The position numbers and the translations under genes are program-made. The notes beneath the pieces are model-generated. The model ran no database searches and had not been told where the DNA came from. It saw nothing but the letters and a program-made list of their open reading frames with translations. A stretch of 64,000 bases of DNA from Microbacterium terrisoli (GTDB taxonomy: Bacteria; Actinomycetota; Actinomycetes; Actinomycetales; Microbacteriaceae): NCBI RefSeq assembly GCF_030866805.1, contig NZ_CP133019.1:3038001-3102000 (forward strand). The letters run 5' to 3'. Below, piece after piece: positions 7,503 to 16,703 of this stretch (its first letter is position 1; each line of letters opens with the position of its first letter).

Positions 7503-8963
7503 ACGCAGCAGCCGCGTCTTGGACTTGGTCACGCGCCGCCACCGACCCGAGGGGCCGAACCACGCCGGCCCTCGGATCTCAGGCACCCCGTCGCGCATGC
7601 GGATCTCCCACGGTCCCGTGTCGATGAACCGATGATGCCCCCAGCACAGACACACACCGTTGTCGGTATGGGTGGCTCCGCCCTTTGCATGATCCACGAC
7701 GTGGTGGATCTCGCACCATGCCGCGGGGATTCCGCAGCCTGGGATGATGCAGCCGCCGTCTCTGAGGGTGATGGCCTTGCGCTGCTGCGGCGTGAACGTG
7801 CGTTCCGGGCTGCCGAGCTCGACAATCCGCCCGTTGCCGCCCAGGATCACGCGCTGCAGCACCCCGGCGCACGCGGTGTGAGTGGCGGTATTGAGGGAGA
7901 CCGGCTGCTCGATGCCTTCCAAGAACGCCCAGCCGGCACCGCGGGCGAGGTCTTCGGCGTTGACCGTTACCAGCAGCGTGGGAGCCGCCCCGCCGAGGGC
8001 GGGCAACTCGCCCGACCGTGCGGCGGCGAACAACGCGGCTGCCAGCGCGTCGTACTGCTTCTGCGCGCGCGTGCGCTGGTCGACCCAGGCCGCCTCGGCC
8101 TCGACATCCTCTGCAGCGGCGTCGGCCTCGGCCTCGGCTTCGCCGGTCGCTTCGGCGAACCACACTCCACTCTTCGCGGAGGGCGAGTTGACCGAATCGA
8201 AGATGCGCTGCAGCTGCGCCGCGACCTCCGGCTCAGCAAGGCCGCGGAACGGGGTCAGGTTGTCATCGCGCTGCTTGCCCATCGTGAACGACCGGCTCTG
8301 CGCCGTGTCTCGGTCCTTCGGCTCGTCGCCGTCGGGATCGAGTGCGCTGGCCCACACGAGCGCCTGGATCTTCAACAGCTCGGCAGACGCGGGCGGCGCA
8401 TCGTCGACCCCACCGCCACGCGCGAACGCGGCGATGGCGTCATCGGCGATCAGCACCTGCGAGCGCCCCACGCGATCACGCATGCCCAGGAGCGGCGCCG
8501 AGACGGCGACCACCCCATCCAGTCCGACCGCGCCGTCCCGCAGGGCGTCACGAAGGGCGGGCAGCTTCGCGGGCTGTTCCTCACCCGTCAACGCATTCCA
8601 CTCGAGAGCCGTCGCCCGCTGCGCCTTCTCGAGCCGTGCGGCGGTCTGCGGCGCGCACAGTGTCAGCCGCTGAACGAGCTCGTTGACGTTGTGGCAGCCC
8701 ATGCGGGTCGACAGCCGCTCGCCGCGGTCCATCTGCCCTGAGCGGCCGACGATCTCGGCCACGCCGTCGACCAGCAGCGCCTCGACCAGCCGCTGCAGGT
8801 CGCCCACGGCCCGCACGGTCTCGAGCAGATCTTCGTCGCTCGCACCGTGCAGGGTGTTGCGTGAGAACACACCAGACACCAGGTCGGCGAGCTCAGCCCG
8901 CACGTCCCCGATCGCTTTGCGTGTATCGTTCATAGTTTCTATACTGGCACGTACCTCTGACAT
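7485..8963 (-). CDS. DUF222 / 13E12 repeat family protein with HNH endonuclease domain
   Basis: The 492-residue protein has a long helical DUF222 region (residues ~20-330) and a C-terminal HNH nuclease motif. The motif has a zinc-knuckle CIIPGC, the HNH core CEIHHVVDHAKGGATHTDN and CWGHHRFID near residue 430-465. Such proteins are abundant in Actinobacteria; their role (mobile or defence nuclease, or DNA repair) is unsettled. An alternative start at 8933 (MNDTRKAIGD) sits inside the short palindrome ATAGTTTCTAT (8932-8942). The stop codon lies in the 19-bp repeats. Confidence 0.85.
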   Translation of the reverse strand: MSEVRASIETMNDTRKAIGDVRAELADLVSGVFSRNTLHGASDEDLLETVRAVGDLQRLVEALLVDGVAEIVGRSGQMDRGERLSTRMGCHNVNELVQRLTLCAPQTAARLEKAQRATALEWNALTGEEQPAKLPALRDALRDGAVGLDGVVAVSAPLLGMRDRVGRSQVLIADDAIAAFARGGGVDDAPPASAELLKIQALVWASALDPDGDEPKDRDTAQSRSFTMGKQRDDNLTPFRGLAEPEVAAQLQRIFDSVNSPSAKSGVWFAEATGEAEAEADAAAEDVEAEAAWVDQRTRAQKQYDALAAALFAAARSGELPALGGAAPTLLVTVNAEDLARGAGWAFLEGIEQPVSLNTATHTACAGVLQRVILGGNGRIVELGSPERTFTPQQRKAITLRDGGCIIPGCGIPAAWCEIHHVVDHAKGGATHTDNGVCLCWGHHRFIDTGPWEIRMRDGVPEIRGPAWFGPSGRWRRVTKSKTRLLRALRRQ

Positions 8964-9142
8964 TGACTCCGAGCAGCCCGCCTCACCTCAAGATCGGTGG
9001 ATATCTGCCCCAGATGCCGCAAGCTGTGGGGAAGGAGCACTCGTGAGACAGGACATACATACGAATTATAGGCACCAGAGCACTTTCCGCGTGGGGATCG
9101 ACTTGGCACAGCGCTGTTCCGCGATTGGACTCGCGCGCTTCG

Positions 9143-9250
9143 GTCCCCGACGACGTCGATCCCGACGAACTCGGCCTCAGCAAGATCTATGTGCAGGCCA
9201 AGCGCTGCGCCGAGGCGACCGTCGGCCGCCCGAAGATCCAGGAGGAAGCC
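9143..9250 (+). pseudogene. Decayed fragment of an Mrr-type restriction endonuclease
   Basis: Frame +2 reads VPDDVDPDELGLSKIYVQAK and continues RCAEATVGRPKIQEEA. This matches the catalytic core of Mrr restriction enzymes (a GLDxIYVQAKR strand with the catalytic Q-x-K, then TVGRPxIQ). No start codon, glycine-rich D motif upstream or remainder of the enzyme is present, and the frame breaks on both sides. The rest of 8964-9440 has no intact gene, so this looks like the scar of a lost modification-dependent restriction gene. Confidence 0.6.
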
Positions 9251-9278
9251 GGTACCCGCCGCTGCCCCACCCCGATCC

Positions 9279-9377
9279 TCACTTCTTCAGCTCGAAGATG
9301 ATGTCCAGCCCGTCGTCGGGGTGATACGACGAGCTCGCACGCAAGGCACCCCGCGCCGCACCCTGTGAGACCCCGTC
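9279..9377 (-). pseudogene. Possible remnant of a gene 3' end
   Basis: A 32-codon open stretch ends in SSSYHPDDGLDIIFELKK followed by stop. Its composition looks protein-like, with an acidic, hydrophobic C-terminus. There is no start codon and stop codons interrupt it upstream. I do not recognise the family. It may be the tail of a decayed gene that ran opposite to the mrr fragment. Confidence 0.2.
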
Positions 9378-9456
9378 TCACACCGTTCATGCGGCGTCCA
9401 CCCGCGGTCAATCGGCCGATTTCGCCCCAGCGCACCGGCCGCGTAGAGTCTGGCGC

Positions 9457-9963
9457 ATGGATGCTCAACTGCAGACTGACATCGTCGTCCGTCCGGTCCG
9501 TGACGTGGATGCCGAAGCCCTCGGCAGAGTGCACGCGGCCTGCTGGCACGAGACCTATGACCACCTGATCAGCAAGGCGGCGCTCGAGCGCATCTCGCCC
9601 AAGCGGCTCGCAGAACTGTGGACGCATTGGGCCGTGCAGGGCGACGACTTCCACATGAGCGCCGCGCTCGTCGACGGCGAGATCGTCGGCTTCGTCGGGT
9701 CGGGACCCGCCCGCGACAAGGACGCCCCCCGCAACCGCGAGCTGTACTTCATCTACCTGCTGGCCAAGTACCACAGCACCGGCATCGGCAAGCAGCTGTT
9801 CGATGCGGCGGTCGACGAGGGCGAGCCTCTCTACCTGTGGGTGGCCGAAGACAACCCCCGCGCGCACCGCTTCTATCTGCGCAACGGATTCGCGCTCGAC
9901 GGCGCGAGCCACACCGAGCCGTTCCTGGGCGAACAGCTCACCGAGGTCCGATTCGTTCGCTGA
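9457..9963 (+). CDS. GNAT family N-acetyltransferase
   Basis: The 168-residue protein has the GNAT fold order: [20 protein letters not shown] at the N-terminus, then [31 protein letters not shown] (acetyl-CoA pyrophosphate loop near residues 104-115) and [13 protein letters not shown]. It probably transfers acetyl from acetyl-CoA to a small amine; the substrate is unknown. The ATG lies seven bases after a TAGAGT box with no ribosome site between, so the message is probably leaderless. The stop is directly followed by the cofE-like gene. Confidence 0.88.
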   Translation: MDAQLQTDIVVRPVRDVDAEALGRVHAACWHETYDHLISKAALERISPKRLAELWTHWAVQGDDFHMSAALVDGEIVGFVGSGPARDKDAPRNRELYFIYLLAKYHSTGIGKQLFDAAVDEGEPLYLWVAEDNPRAHRFYLRNGFALDGASHTEPFLGEQLTEVRFVR

Positions 9964-9965
9964 CC

Positions 9966-10748
9966 GTGCTGCAGATCTGGGCCCTGGAGGGCATCCCCGA
10001 GATCAGCGTCGGCGACGACCTCGTCGCCGTCATCGGTGACGCCGCAGTCGGCACGCCTCTGCAAGACGGCGACATCGTCGTGGTCACCTCCAAGGTCGTC
10101 TCCAAGGCCGAGGGCCGCACGGTCGCCGCAGCGGACCGCGAAGACGCCATCACCGCCGAGACCGTGCGGGTGGTGGCATCCCGGACCTCTGAGACCGGGC
10201 ACACGACCCGCATCGTCGAGAACCGACTCGGCATCGTCGCAGCCGCGGCGGGCGTCGACGCGTCCAACACGCCCGAAGGCACAGTGCTGCTTCTGCCACA
10301 GGATCCGGATGCCTCGGCCCGAGCGATCGCGGCGGGGCTGCGCGAGAAGCTCGGCGTGCGCGTCGGCGTCCTCATCTCAGACACGCTGGGCAGGCCGTGG
10401 CGCGAAGGGCAGACCGATGCCGCCATCGGTGCAGGCGGAGTGCGGGTCTTCGACGACCTGCGCGGCAGTCTCGACACCTACGGGCGCCCGCTGCACGTGA
10501 CGCTGCCGTGCGTCGCCGACGAGATCGCGTCTGCGGCCGAACTCGTCAAGGGCAAGGCCGCCGGCCTGCCGGTGGCCGTCGTGCGCGGCCGCGCCGAGCT
10601 GGTGGGGGACCTCGACCTGGTCGGCGCCCGCTCGATCGTGCGGGAGGCCGAGCACGACATGTTCCGGCTCGGCAGCGACGAGGCCTACGACGCCGGCTAT
10701 GCCGACGGCGTCGAGGAGGTCTGGGACGAGAGCGGCTCGGGTCGGTGA
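9966..10748 (+). CDS. cofE: Coenzyme F420-0:L-glutamate ligase (CofE-like)
   Basis: CofE ligases add glutamate to the F420-0 tail using GTP. This 260-residue protein shows family elements: [49 protein letters not shown], a [20 protein letters not shown] segment and [15 protein letters not shown]. It is the single-domain form, without the nitroreductase-like domain of mycobacterial FbiB. The GTG at 9966 starts two bases after the GNAT stop. No other F420 gene is in the window. Confidence 0.85.
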   Translation: MLQIWALEGIPEISVGDDLVAVIGDAAVGTPLQDGDIVVVTSKVVSKAEGRTVAAADREDAITAETVRVVASRTSETGHTTRIVENRLGIVAAAAGVDASNTPEGTVLLLPQDPDASARAIAAGLREKLGVRVGVLISDTLGRPWREGQTDAAIGAGGVRVFDDLRGSLDTYGRPLHVTLPCVADEIASAAELVKGKAAGLPVAVVRGRAELVGDLDLVGARSIVREAEHDMFRLGSDEAYDAGYADGVEEVWDESGSGR

Positions 10749-10768
10749 CCCGGCCGCTCCCGTCTCCA

Positions 10769-11650
10769 TCAGTTCCCCGACTGCAGCAGGATCCGGCCTG
10801 CCGACACATTCACCTGCACGGTGCTCGATGCGCCCGGGGCAGAGCCCACGCGGTTCTCGAACGACCCCGCCGACGTGTCGGCCGTGACCTGGTACGACCC
10901 CGCGGGCACCGTGACATCCATCGCCCCGGCGCTGGCCGACAGCTCCAGGTGCGTCGGCTGTGCGCCCGTGAGCGTCGCATTCAGCTCGCCGGCGTTCACT
11001 CGCAGGTCGGCCGTATCGACGTCAGACAGAGCAAGATCGGCACGGCCGGCGTTCATCTCCGTCTTGACGCTGTGCGCCGACCCCTGGACATCGACGCGCC
11101 CGGCGCCGGCCGTGACCGACAGCTCGCCGAAATCACCGGTCGCGGTCAGCTTGCCCGCCGAGAGGTCCAGGGCCGCATCCATCCCCGACAGGGTCCGCGG
11201 CAGCGTCAGCACCGCATTGCCGTTGCCACGTCCGTTGCGCAGCCATGGTCCCCATCCTCGGAACATGCCGTTCGGCGAGCGCACCTCGAGCGTGCCCCCG
11301 TCGCGGTTCAGCGTCCACTGATCTGCGTCGGCTCCGGCGGTCACGGTGAGTTCGGCCTCGGGCACGTCGGCGAACTCGACGCGCAATGATCCGGCGTTCA
11401 ATTCGGCGCTGAGCGCACCGACGCCGGTGACGTCGATGGTCCGACTGGACGTGTGCTCGGATGCCGCGGCGATCGTGCCGGTGACCCCCGAGAACAGCGT
11501 GCCGATCACGATCAGCGAGCCGAAGACGATCGCCAGCGTCGCGATCAGGCGAGCGTTGCCGAACGGCGCCGGCGCCGGTCCACCCGGCGTCGGCGGCGTG
11601 GGCGGCGTGGGTGAGACCGGCGGCATGCCGGTCGTGGTGGGCGTGCTCAT
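10769..11650 (-). CDS. Membrane-anchored DUF4097-like beta-repeat protein
   Basis: A Pro/Thr-rich N-terminus is followed by one membrane helix (~residues 35-58, ATLAIVFGSLIVIGTLFSGV) and an outer region of short repeated beta strands (GALSAELNAGSLRVEFADV; later LDLSAGKLTATGDFG and VNAGELNATL). This is the right-handed beta-helix pattern of DUF4097/putative adhesin proteins. Such proteins often sit with envelope-stress two-component systems. Its ATG overlaps the response regulator stop (ATGA), making it the third gene of the kinase operon and a plausible sensor partner. Confidence 0.78.
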   Translation of the reverse strand: MSTPTTTGMPPVSPTPPTPPTPGGPAPAPFGNARLIATLAIVFGSLIVIGTLFSGVTGTIAAASEHTSSRTIDVTGVGALSAELNAGSLRVEFADVPEAELTVTAGADADQWTLNRDGGTLEVRSPNGMFRGWGPWLRNGRGNGNAVLTLPRTLSGMDAALDLSAGKLTATGDFGELSVTAGAGRVDVQGSAHSVKTEMNAGRADLALSDVDTADLRVNAGELNATLTGAQPTHLELSASAGAMDVTVPAGSYQVTADTSAGSFENRVGSAPGASSTVQVNVSAGRILLQSGN

Positions 11651-12324
11651 CTCAGGTCTCCATTCTGCGGCGCGTCGCCGCTGTGTGCGATGTGGGCCAG
11701 CGCGGCCAGCACCCGCCGGTTGCCCGATTCGTCGGGCTCGAGGTCGAGCTTGGCGAACAGCGACGTGATGTGCTTTTCGACGCTGCCTTCGGTGATGTAC
11801 AGGGTCTGCGCGATGGCCTGGTTGGACTTGCCCTCGGCGATCAGCGCCAGCACCGTGGATTCGCGATCGGTGAGCCGCTGCATCCTCTCGTCCTGTGTCC
11901 TTCTGCTCAGCAGCTGGGCGACCACCTCGGGGTCGAACACCGTGGCGCCGCCGGCGATCTGCTCGACGGTTGCGACGAACTCGGCGACGTCGGCGACGCG
12001 GTCCTTCAGCAGGTAGCCCAGGCCGCCGCCGCGACCGGCGATGAGATCGGACGCATAGCGCTCCTCGACGTACTGCGACAGCACCAGGATCGGCAGCGCG
12101 GGCTGCCCGGCGCGGATGCGCAGAGCTGCACGGATGCCCTCGTCGGTGCGCGTCGGCGGCAGTCGCACATCCAGCACGCACAGATCGGGCTCGCTCTGGG
12201 TGATCGCCTCGTCGATGCCGTCGGCATCGGGCAGCGCGGCGACGACCTCGTGCCCGGCGTCTTCGAGCAGCCGGATGAGTCCCTCGCGCAGCAGCACGGA
12301 GTCCTCGCAGATCAGAATGCGCAT
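11647..12324 (-). CDS. NarL/LuxR-family response regulator
   Basis: The 225-residue regulator has a receiver domain with acidic pair Glu7/Asp8, phosphoacceptor Asp52 (CVLDVRLPP) and conserved Lys107 (YLLKDRV). It ends in a LuxR-type helix-turn-helix (RLTDRESTVLALIAEGKSNQ then TEGSVEKHITSLFAKL). The C-terminal tail LEPDESGNRRVLAALAHI is common in actinobacterial kinase-coupled regulators of the LiaR type. It overlaps the kinase gene by 13 bases and is surely its partner. The paired GTGGGGAT repeats upstream of the operon may be its site. Confidence 0.9.
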   Translation of the reverse strand: MRILICEDSVLLREGLIRLLEDAGHEVVAALPDADGIDEAITQSEPDLCVLDVRLPPTRTDEGIRAALRIRAGQPALPILVLSQYVEERYASDLIAGRGGGLGYLLKDRVADVAEFVATVEQIAGGATVFDPEVVAQLLSRRTQDERMQRLTDRESTVLALIAEGKSNQAIAQTLYITEGSVEKHITSLFAKLDLEPDESGNRRVLAALAHIAHSGDAPQNGDLR

Positions 12325-13646
12325 GGCACGCTCGCCTCCACACTCGTGGGTCCACCACCGGGGCTGTCGAGGCGGAATGTTCCGCCCACGCCGAGGACAC
12401 GGTTGGACAGGCCGTCCAGTCCCCCGCCCGGGACGATGGTCGCCCCGCCCACGCCGTTGTCCTCGATGCGGGCCCACAGCAGGCCGCCCTCACGCTGGCG
12501 CACGGTGACCCGGCACTCCGAAGCGCGCGAGTGCTTGGCCGCATTGGTGAGCGTCTCGGCGATGACGAAGTACACGGCCGCCTCGGCGGGCTGGCTGCAC
12601 CGCTGGGCGAGTCGCACGTCCAGCACGACCGGCACGGGCGAGCGCGCCGCCAGCGCCGACAGCGCCGCGTCCAGGCCACGATCATCGAGCACCGAGGTGT
12701 GGATGCCGCGGGCCAACTGCCGCAGTTCGGTGATCGCCGCCTTGGTCGAGGTGTGGGCTTCGGCGATCAGCTGCTTCGCGGCATCCGGATCGGAGTCGAT
12801 CTTCTGCTGTGCCAGGCCCAGCGTCATGCCCACCGAGACCAGCCGAGGCTGGACCCCGTCGTGCAGGTCCCGCTCGATGCGGGTGCGCTCCAGGTCGGCC
12901 GCACGCACTGCGCCCACGCGCTGCGCCTGAGAGGTGCGCGCCTGCTCGGCCAGCTGCGCTTCGCGTGACGGGACGAGGATCGCCCGCACCAGCACACCGT
13001 GCAGCATGCCCAGACCCACGAGGCCTGCCAGAGCGATCACCGCAGCGAGGATGCCGCCGAGCACCGCCCATGACCGCGGGATGTCGAGCCCGGTGCCCTG
13101 CAGCGGGATCATGGCGCCGTCGCCGCCGAACACCACCGGCGTGAACGCCATCGCAATGCCCGATGCCAGTGCCGCCACCAGCGACAGCACCGCCCACCCG
13201 AGCACGGCCGAGACGGCGGCGCTGGCGATCGCGCGCCACATCGACCCGTCGATCGTCTGCAGCCACAGCGAGTGCAGCCAGCCGACGAAGCCCGGGCGAG
13301 GGCTGCGGCGCAGTCGGCGCGGGGCGAGGCCGAAGCCGTACAGCCCCTCGACCCGCGCCACCTCGGTCCAGCCGAACGCGAACATTACGTACACCCAGGC
13401 GACCAGGACGAGTGCGCCGACACCGGCGGCGAAGATCAGCCCGATGCCGCTGAAGAACATCGCGATCAGCCCGCCGATGACGGCGGCCCACAGGACGCCC
13501 ACGAGCGCGAGCTGTGCGATCGCGCCCAGCAGACGCACGGGTGTGAACAGGTGGACGGGCCGCGGGTCGCGTGCAGTCGCGGCGTGGGCAGAAGAGGATG
13601 CCGCGACCGGCGGGGACGTGGCGTCTCCGGACGAAGTTGTGGTCAT
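12312..13646 (-). CDS. Sensor histidine kinase, HisKA_3 type
   Basis: The 444-residue kinase has four to six membrane segments in residues ~35-225, a dimerisation/phosphoacceptor box RIERDLHDGVQPRL with His262, and a C-terminal HATPase (AETLTNAAKHS, IEDNGVGG, GGLDGLSNRV). It phosphorylates the adjacent NarL-type regulator; with little outer domain it probably senses the membrane, perhaps with the DUF4097-like protein. The ATG has both a GGAGG site and a TAGCGT box six bases upstream. Confidence 0.9.
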   Translation of the reverse strand: MTTTSSGDATSPPVAASSSAHAATARDPRPVHLFTPVRLLGAIAQLALVGVLWAAVIGGLIAMFFSGIGLIFAAGVGALVLVAWVYVMFAFGWTEVARVEGLYGFGLAPRRLRRSPRPGFVGWLHSLWLQTIDGSMWRAIASAAVSAVLGWAVLSLVAALASGIAMAFTPVVFGGDGAMIPLQGTGLDIPRSWAVLGGILAAVIALAGLVGLGMLHGVLVRAILVPSREAQLAEQARTSQAQRVGAVRAADLERTRIERDLHDGVQPRLVSVGMTLGLAQQKIDSDPDAAKQLIAEAHTSTKAAITELRQLARGIHTSVLDDRGLDAALSALAARSPVPVVLDVRLAQRCSQPAEAAVYFVIAETLTNAAKHSRASECRVTVRQREGGLLWARIEDNGVGGATIVPGGGLDGLSNRVLGVGGTFRLDSPGGGPTSVEASVPCAF

Positions 13647-13682
13647 GCCTCCACGCTAGGGCGAAGCATCCCTCACCACAGC

Positions 13683-13711
13683 GTGGGGATCCGCCCACTT
13701 CCGGTGGGGAT
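13683..13711 (-). promoter_or_regulatory. Paired GTGGGGAT repeats before the kinase operon
   Basis: GTGGGGAT occurs at 13683-13690 and 13704-13711, 21 bases apart, two helical turns on the same face. The second copy overlaps the palindrome GGGGATATCCCC (13706-13717). A TAGCGT -10 box for the kinase gene lies at 13653-13658, putting the repeats around -30 to -60. The spacing suits a regulator dimer, perhaps the operon's own response regulator (inference). Confidence 0.45.
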
Positions 13712-13731
13712 ATCCCCCGGCCCCTCCGCCC

Positions 13732-13795
13732 AATCCATAGGGATTCGGTGAATCAATGCGCTGTGGCATATGGACTCGCCGACTCCCTATGGATT
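13732..13795. repeat. 12-bp inverted repeat between cytochrome b and kinase genes
   Basis: AATCCATAGGGA (13732-13743) and TCCCTATGGATT (13784-13795) are perfect complements separated by 40 bases. It lies just after the stop of the leftward cytochrome b gene, so it may form the end of that message. The AT content of the arms is higher than the surroundings. A regulator site is the other option. Confidence 0.55.
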
Positions 13796-13814
13796 CGCGG
13801 TCGAGGGCCTCGTC

Positions 13815-15725
13815 TCAGCGTTCGCTGACGCGGCCGAACAGGCGTGCGATGGGTGCGAGCACCAGCGGACGCGCTGCCACCCAGCCGATCGCGACGATGA
13901 CCATCGCCCCGACGAAGAACCAGAACCCGACCCAGGTGTCACCGCCGTTCGCGGCGAACATGCTGTTCAGGTTGTGCAGCGCCCCGGTGGTCAGCACCAG
14001 CGTGACATGCCCGATGATGAACAGCACGAAGAAGACCATCGTCGGGAAGTGCACGGCCCGCGCCCACTCGATCGGATACGCCTTGTTCAGCCGTTGCGCG
14101 TTCTTGGGCCAGATGCCACTCATCCGCACCCCGGTGACAGCCGCCAGCGGCGCGGCCAGGAACACGACCGCGAAGTAGGCCAACTGCTGCAGACTGTTGT
14201 AGTTGACCCAACCGTCTTCGATCGGCCAGTCCAGTGACACGTACTGCAACCCCGCCGACAGGGCATTCGGGAACACCTCCCAACTGGTGGGCACGAGCCG
14301 CATCCACTGTCCGGTCGCAAACAGCAGCACGACGAACAGCACCCCGTTGACGATCCACAGGATGTCCATCGACTGGTGGAACCACACGGTGAGGCTGATC
14401 TTGCGCTGCGGGTTGCCGCGCGGGCTCCAATACGCCGGCGGGCGCTTCTGGTACCGCACCTGCAGCCCCGAACGGATGATCAGCACCATGAAGAAGATGT
14501 TCAAAAAGTGCTGCCAGTTCAGCCAGGCCGGAAAACCGACCGGTGCCGCCTCGGGCAGCTCGTAGGCCCCGGGGAACGTCTGCAAGAAGTCCTGCATGAA
14601 CTCCAGGCTCAAGAACCAGCGCATCAGCAGCACCACCATGCCGGCCGCGAACAGCAGACCCGCCCCGGCCACGATCACCGCGCCCACCCACTGACCGGCC
14701 GTGAACGGACCGTGCCGTATCGGCTCGGCCGGCACGAGCGGCGTGCGCGCAGGGATCGTGCGCGCCCGGTCGGCCCTCCACCGCTCGGCCGCAGCCCCCA
14801 CGAACACCTCCTGATGCCACGGCAACGGAGCAAGCCCACCGGCCGAGGTCGATTCCTCAGCAGCAGCAGCCGGTGCGGGAGCCGAGACGGCGGGCGTCTG
14901 CGCCATGGGGGCGGATGCCGCAGCCGCGGTGGATGCCGCAGCCGGGGTGGACGCCGCAGGGGCGGCCGTTGCAGCGGCAGCTGCGACACCCGGCCGCGGC
15001 AGTCCGGTGCGTCGACCTATGGGGGTCGCGGCGGGCAGAGCTGCCGGCGCGGAGGACGCGGCGGCGGGAGCTGCGGGAGCTGCGGGCGCTGCGAAAGCGG
15101 AGGACGCGGCAGGCGCTGCGGAAGCGGAGGACGCGGCAGGCGCTGCGGAAGCGGAGGACGCGGCGGCGGGGGCGAAACCGGCAGCGGGCCAGGGCTCTCC
15201 ACCCGGCACGCGCGGCAGGCCGCGGCGCAGCGGCACGTCAGCCGAGCCCGCGGGAACGGCCGCAGCCGTCGACGGCGCAACCGAAGTCTGCTCTGCCGCC
15301 GAGGGCGCCGGAGAGGCAGTGGACGGAGTCGATGACGCCGCCACAGCCGCCGACGACGACGCACCGGGTTCGGCGGTCGGCGCCGCTGCAGCCATCTCAG
15401 TGGCGGCGGGCGGCCAGGGCTCCCCGCCCGGTGTGCGCGGCAAGCCCCGGCGCAGCGCGGGAGAGGCCGCGGGCGCCGTTTCGACTCGCTCCGCTGACTC
15501 GACCAGCGGGGCCGTCACCGACTCAACAACCGGAGCAGCCGCTGGCTCGACGACCGGGGCTGTCACCGACTCAACAGCCGGGGCGGCCGCCGGCTCGACG
15601 ACCGGGGCTGTCACCGACTCAACAGCCGGGCCGGCCGCTGGCTCACCGACCGGGGCGGGTGGCCACGCCTGCCCACCGGCGGTGCGCGGCAGACCCCGAC
15701 GGATCGTGCGACCGTAGGTGGCCAC
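13815..15725 (-). CDS. Cytochrome b561-type membrane protein with long Ala/Pro-rich N-terminus carrying RRGLPR motifs
   Basis: The C-terminal ~300 residues have several membrane helices with four histidines placed for b-type haem (NWQHFLN, VWFHQSMD, RAVHFPT, IIGHVTL), as in the Ni-hydrogenase/cytochrome b561 fold. The first ~300 residues are Ala/Pro/Ser-rich. They carry a motif close to RRGLPRxPGGEPWPP at residues 9-23, 92-106 and 167-181, and a degenerate copy near 238-246. The gene starts with GTG two bases after the etfA stop, so it may receive electrons from the flavoprotein. Function of the motif is unknown. Confidence 0.75.
   Translation of the reverse strand: MATYGRTIRRGLPRTAGGQAWPPAPVGEPAAGPAVESVTAPVVEPAAAPAVESVTAPVVEPAAAPVVESVTAPLVESAERVETAPAASPALRRGLPRTPGGEPWPPAATEMAAAAPTAEPGASSSAAVAASSTPSTASPAPSAAEQTSVAPSTAAAVPAGSADVPLRRGLPRVPGGEPWPAAGFAPAAASSASAAPAASSASAAPAASSAFAAPAAPAAPAAASSAPAALPAATPIGRRTGLPRPGVAAAAATAAPAASTPAAASTAAAASAPMAQTPAVSAPAPAAAAEESTSAGGLAPLPWHQEVFVGAAAERWRADRARTIPARTPLVPAEPIRHGPFTAGQWVGAVIVAGAGLLFAAGMVVLLMRWFLSLEFMQDFLQTFPGAYELPEAAPVGFPAWLNWQHFLNIFFMVLIIRSGLQVRYQKRPPAYWSPRGNPQRKISLTVWFHQSMDILWIVNGVLFVVLLFATGQWMRLVPTSWEVFPNALSAGLQYVSLDWPIEDGWVNYNSLQQLAYFAVVFLAAPLAAVTGVRMSGIWPKNAQRLNKAYPIEWARAVHFPTMVFFVLFIIGHVTLVLTTGALHNLNSMFAANGGDTWVGFWFFVGAMVIVAIGWVAARPLVLAPIARLFGRVSER
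15085..15165. repeat. 27-bp tandem repeats inside the cytochrome b gene
   Basis: Three units starting at 15085, 15112 and 15139 encode repeated Ala/Ser/Pro peptides (SSASAAPAA). They are nearly identical, suggesting recent expansion in the linker. Confidence 0.8.
15514..15657. repeat. 48-bp tandem repeats inside the cytochrome b gene
   Basis: GTCACCGACTCAACA recurs at 15514, 15562 and 15610, a 48-base period encoding a 16-residue Val/Glu/Pro-rich unit (AVESVTAPVVEPAAAP). Length variation between strains is likely. Confidence 0.8.
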
Positions 15726-15727
15726 GG

Positions 15728-16693
15728 CTACTGCTTCCGCGCCTTGAGCGCGTCGATCAGCTGCGGCACGATCGTGAACAGGTCGCCCACCACGCCGTAG
15801 TCGGCGATGTCGAAGATCGGGGCGTCGCCGTCTTTGTTGATCGCGACGATCGTCTTGGCCGTCTGCATGCCGGCCTTGTGCTGGATCGCGCCCGAGATGC
15901 CCACCGCGATGTACAGCTGCGGCGACACCGACACACCGGTCTGACCGACCTGGTAGGACTGGGGCACGTACCCCGCGTCCACAGCGGCGCGCGACGCGCC
16001 CACGGCTGCGCCGAGCACGTCGGCCAGCTCGTCCACGAGCGCGAACTTCTCGCCCGAGCCCAGACCCCGGCCACCCGAGACGACCTTGGCTGCTCCCCGC
16101 AGCTCGGGGCGCGACGAGGTCTCGGTCGACTCCGACACCGATTCGACCACGGCGGCCTTACGACCCGACGCCGTCACGGCCAGTTCGTCCACGACCACCG
16201 GCTGCGCCTCGGCGCGCTCCTCGACCGCTCCCTGACGCACCGTGATCACCGGAGCTCCGAACGTCGCCGCCGAATCGACAGTGAACGTCCCGCCGTACAC
16301 CGAGTGCTGCGCGAGCACTCCCTCTTCATCGCGGGTGACGCCGACCGCGTCGATCGCGAGCGCCGAACGGGTCCGGGCCGCATATCGACCCGCGACATCC
16401 CTCCCCTCGACCGAATGCGAGATCAGGATCGCGTCGGGATGCACCGCATCCACCGCGGCGGCCAGCGCATCGACCACCGGAACGGTCAGCCCCTCGCCCG
16501 GGGCGGCGACCAGCACACGCACGGCGCCCAGGCCTGCCGCGGCATCCGCGAGCTTCGCGTCACCGACCACCAGCGCAACCGGCGTGCCGATCTGTGCGGC
16601 CGCACCCAGCAGGCCCGCCGACGAACGCGCCAGCTCACCCGACGGGGTCGCATCCAGCAGCACCAGAATCGAATCTGCAGCGTATTCAGCCAT
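15728..16693 (-). CDS. etfA: Electron transfer flavoprotein, alpha subunit
   Basis: EtfA binds FAD and shuttles electrons from acyl-CoA and other dehydrogenases. The 321-residue protein has an N-terminal alpha/beta domain and the C-terminal FAD domain: [32 protein letters not shown], then [20 protein letters not shown] and GAIQHKAGM. The start at 16693 follows an AGGGG site; an ATG six codons earlier lacks one. etfB lies ten bases upstream. The window also holds acyl-CoA dehydrogenase and crotonase genes that could feed it. Confidence 0.93.
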   Translation of the reverse strand: MAEYAADSILVLLDATPSGELARSSAGLLGAAAQIGTPVALVVGDAKLADAAAGLGAVRVLVAAPGEGLTVPVVDALAAAVDAVHPDAILISHSVEGRDVAGRYAARTRSALAIDAVGVTRDEEGVLAQHSVYGGTFTVDSAATFGAPVITVRQGAVEERAEAQPVVVDELAVTASGRKAAVVESVSESTETSSRPELRGAAKVVSGGRGLGSGEKFALVDELADVLGAAVGASRAAVDAGYVPQSYQVGQTGVSVSPQLYIAVGISGAIQHKAGMQTAKTIVAINKDGDAPIFDIADYGVVGDLFTIVPQLIDALKARKQ

Positions 16694-16703
16694 CTCAATC
16701 CCC

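Noticed and set aside
7485..8963. Group I/II intron or IS-encoded homing enzyme
   Set aside because: No intron structure, terminal repeats or target duplication are seen; DUF222/HNH genes are ordinary in Actinobacteria.
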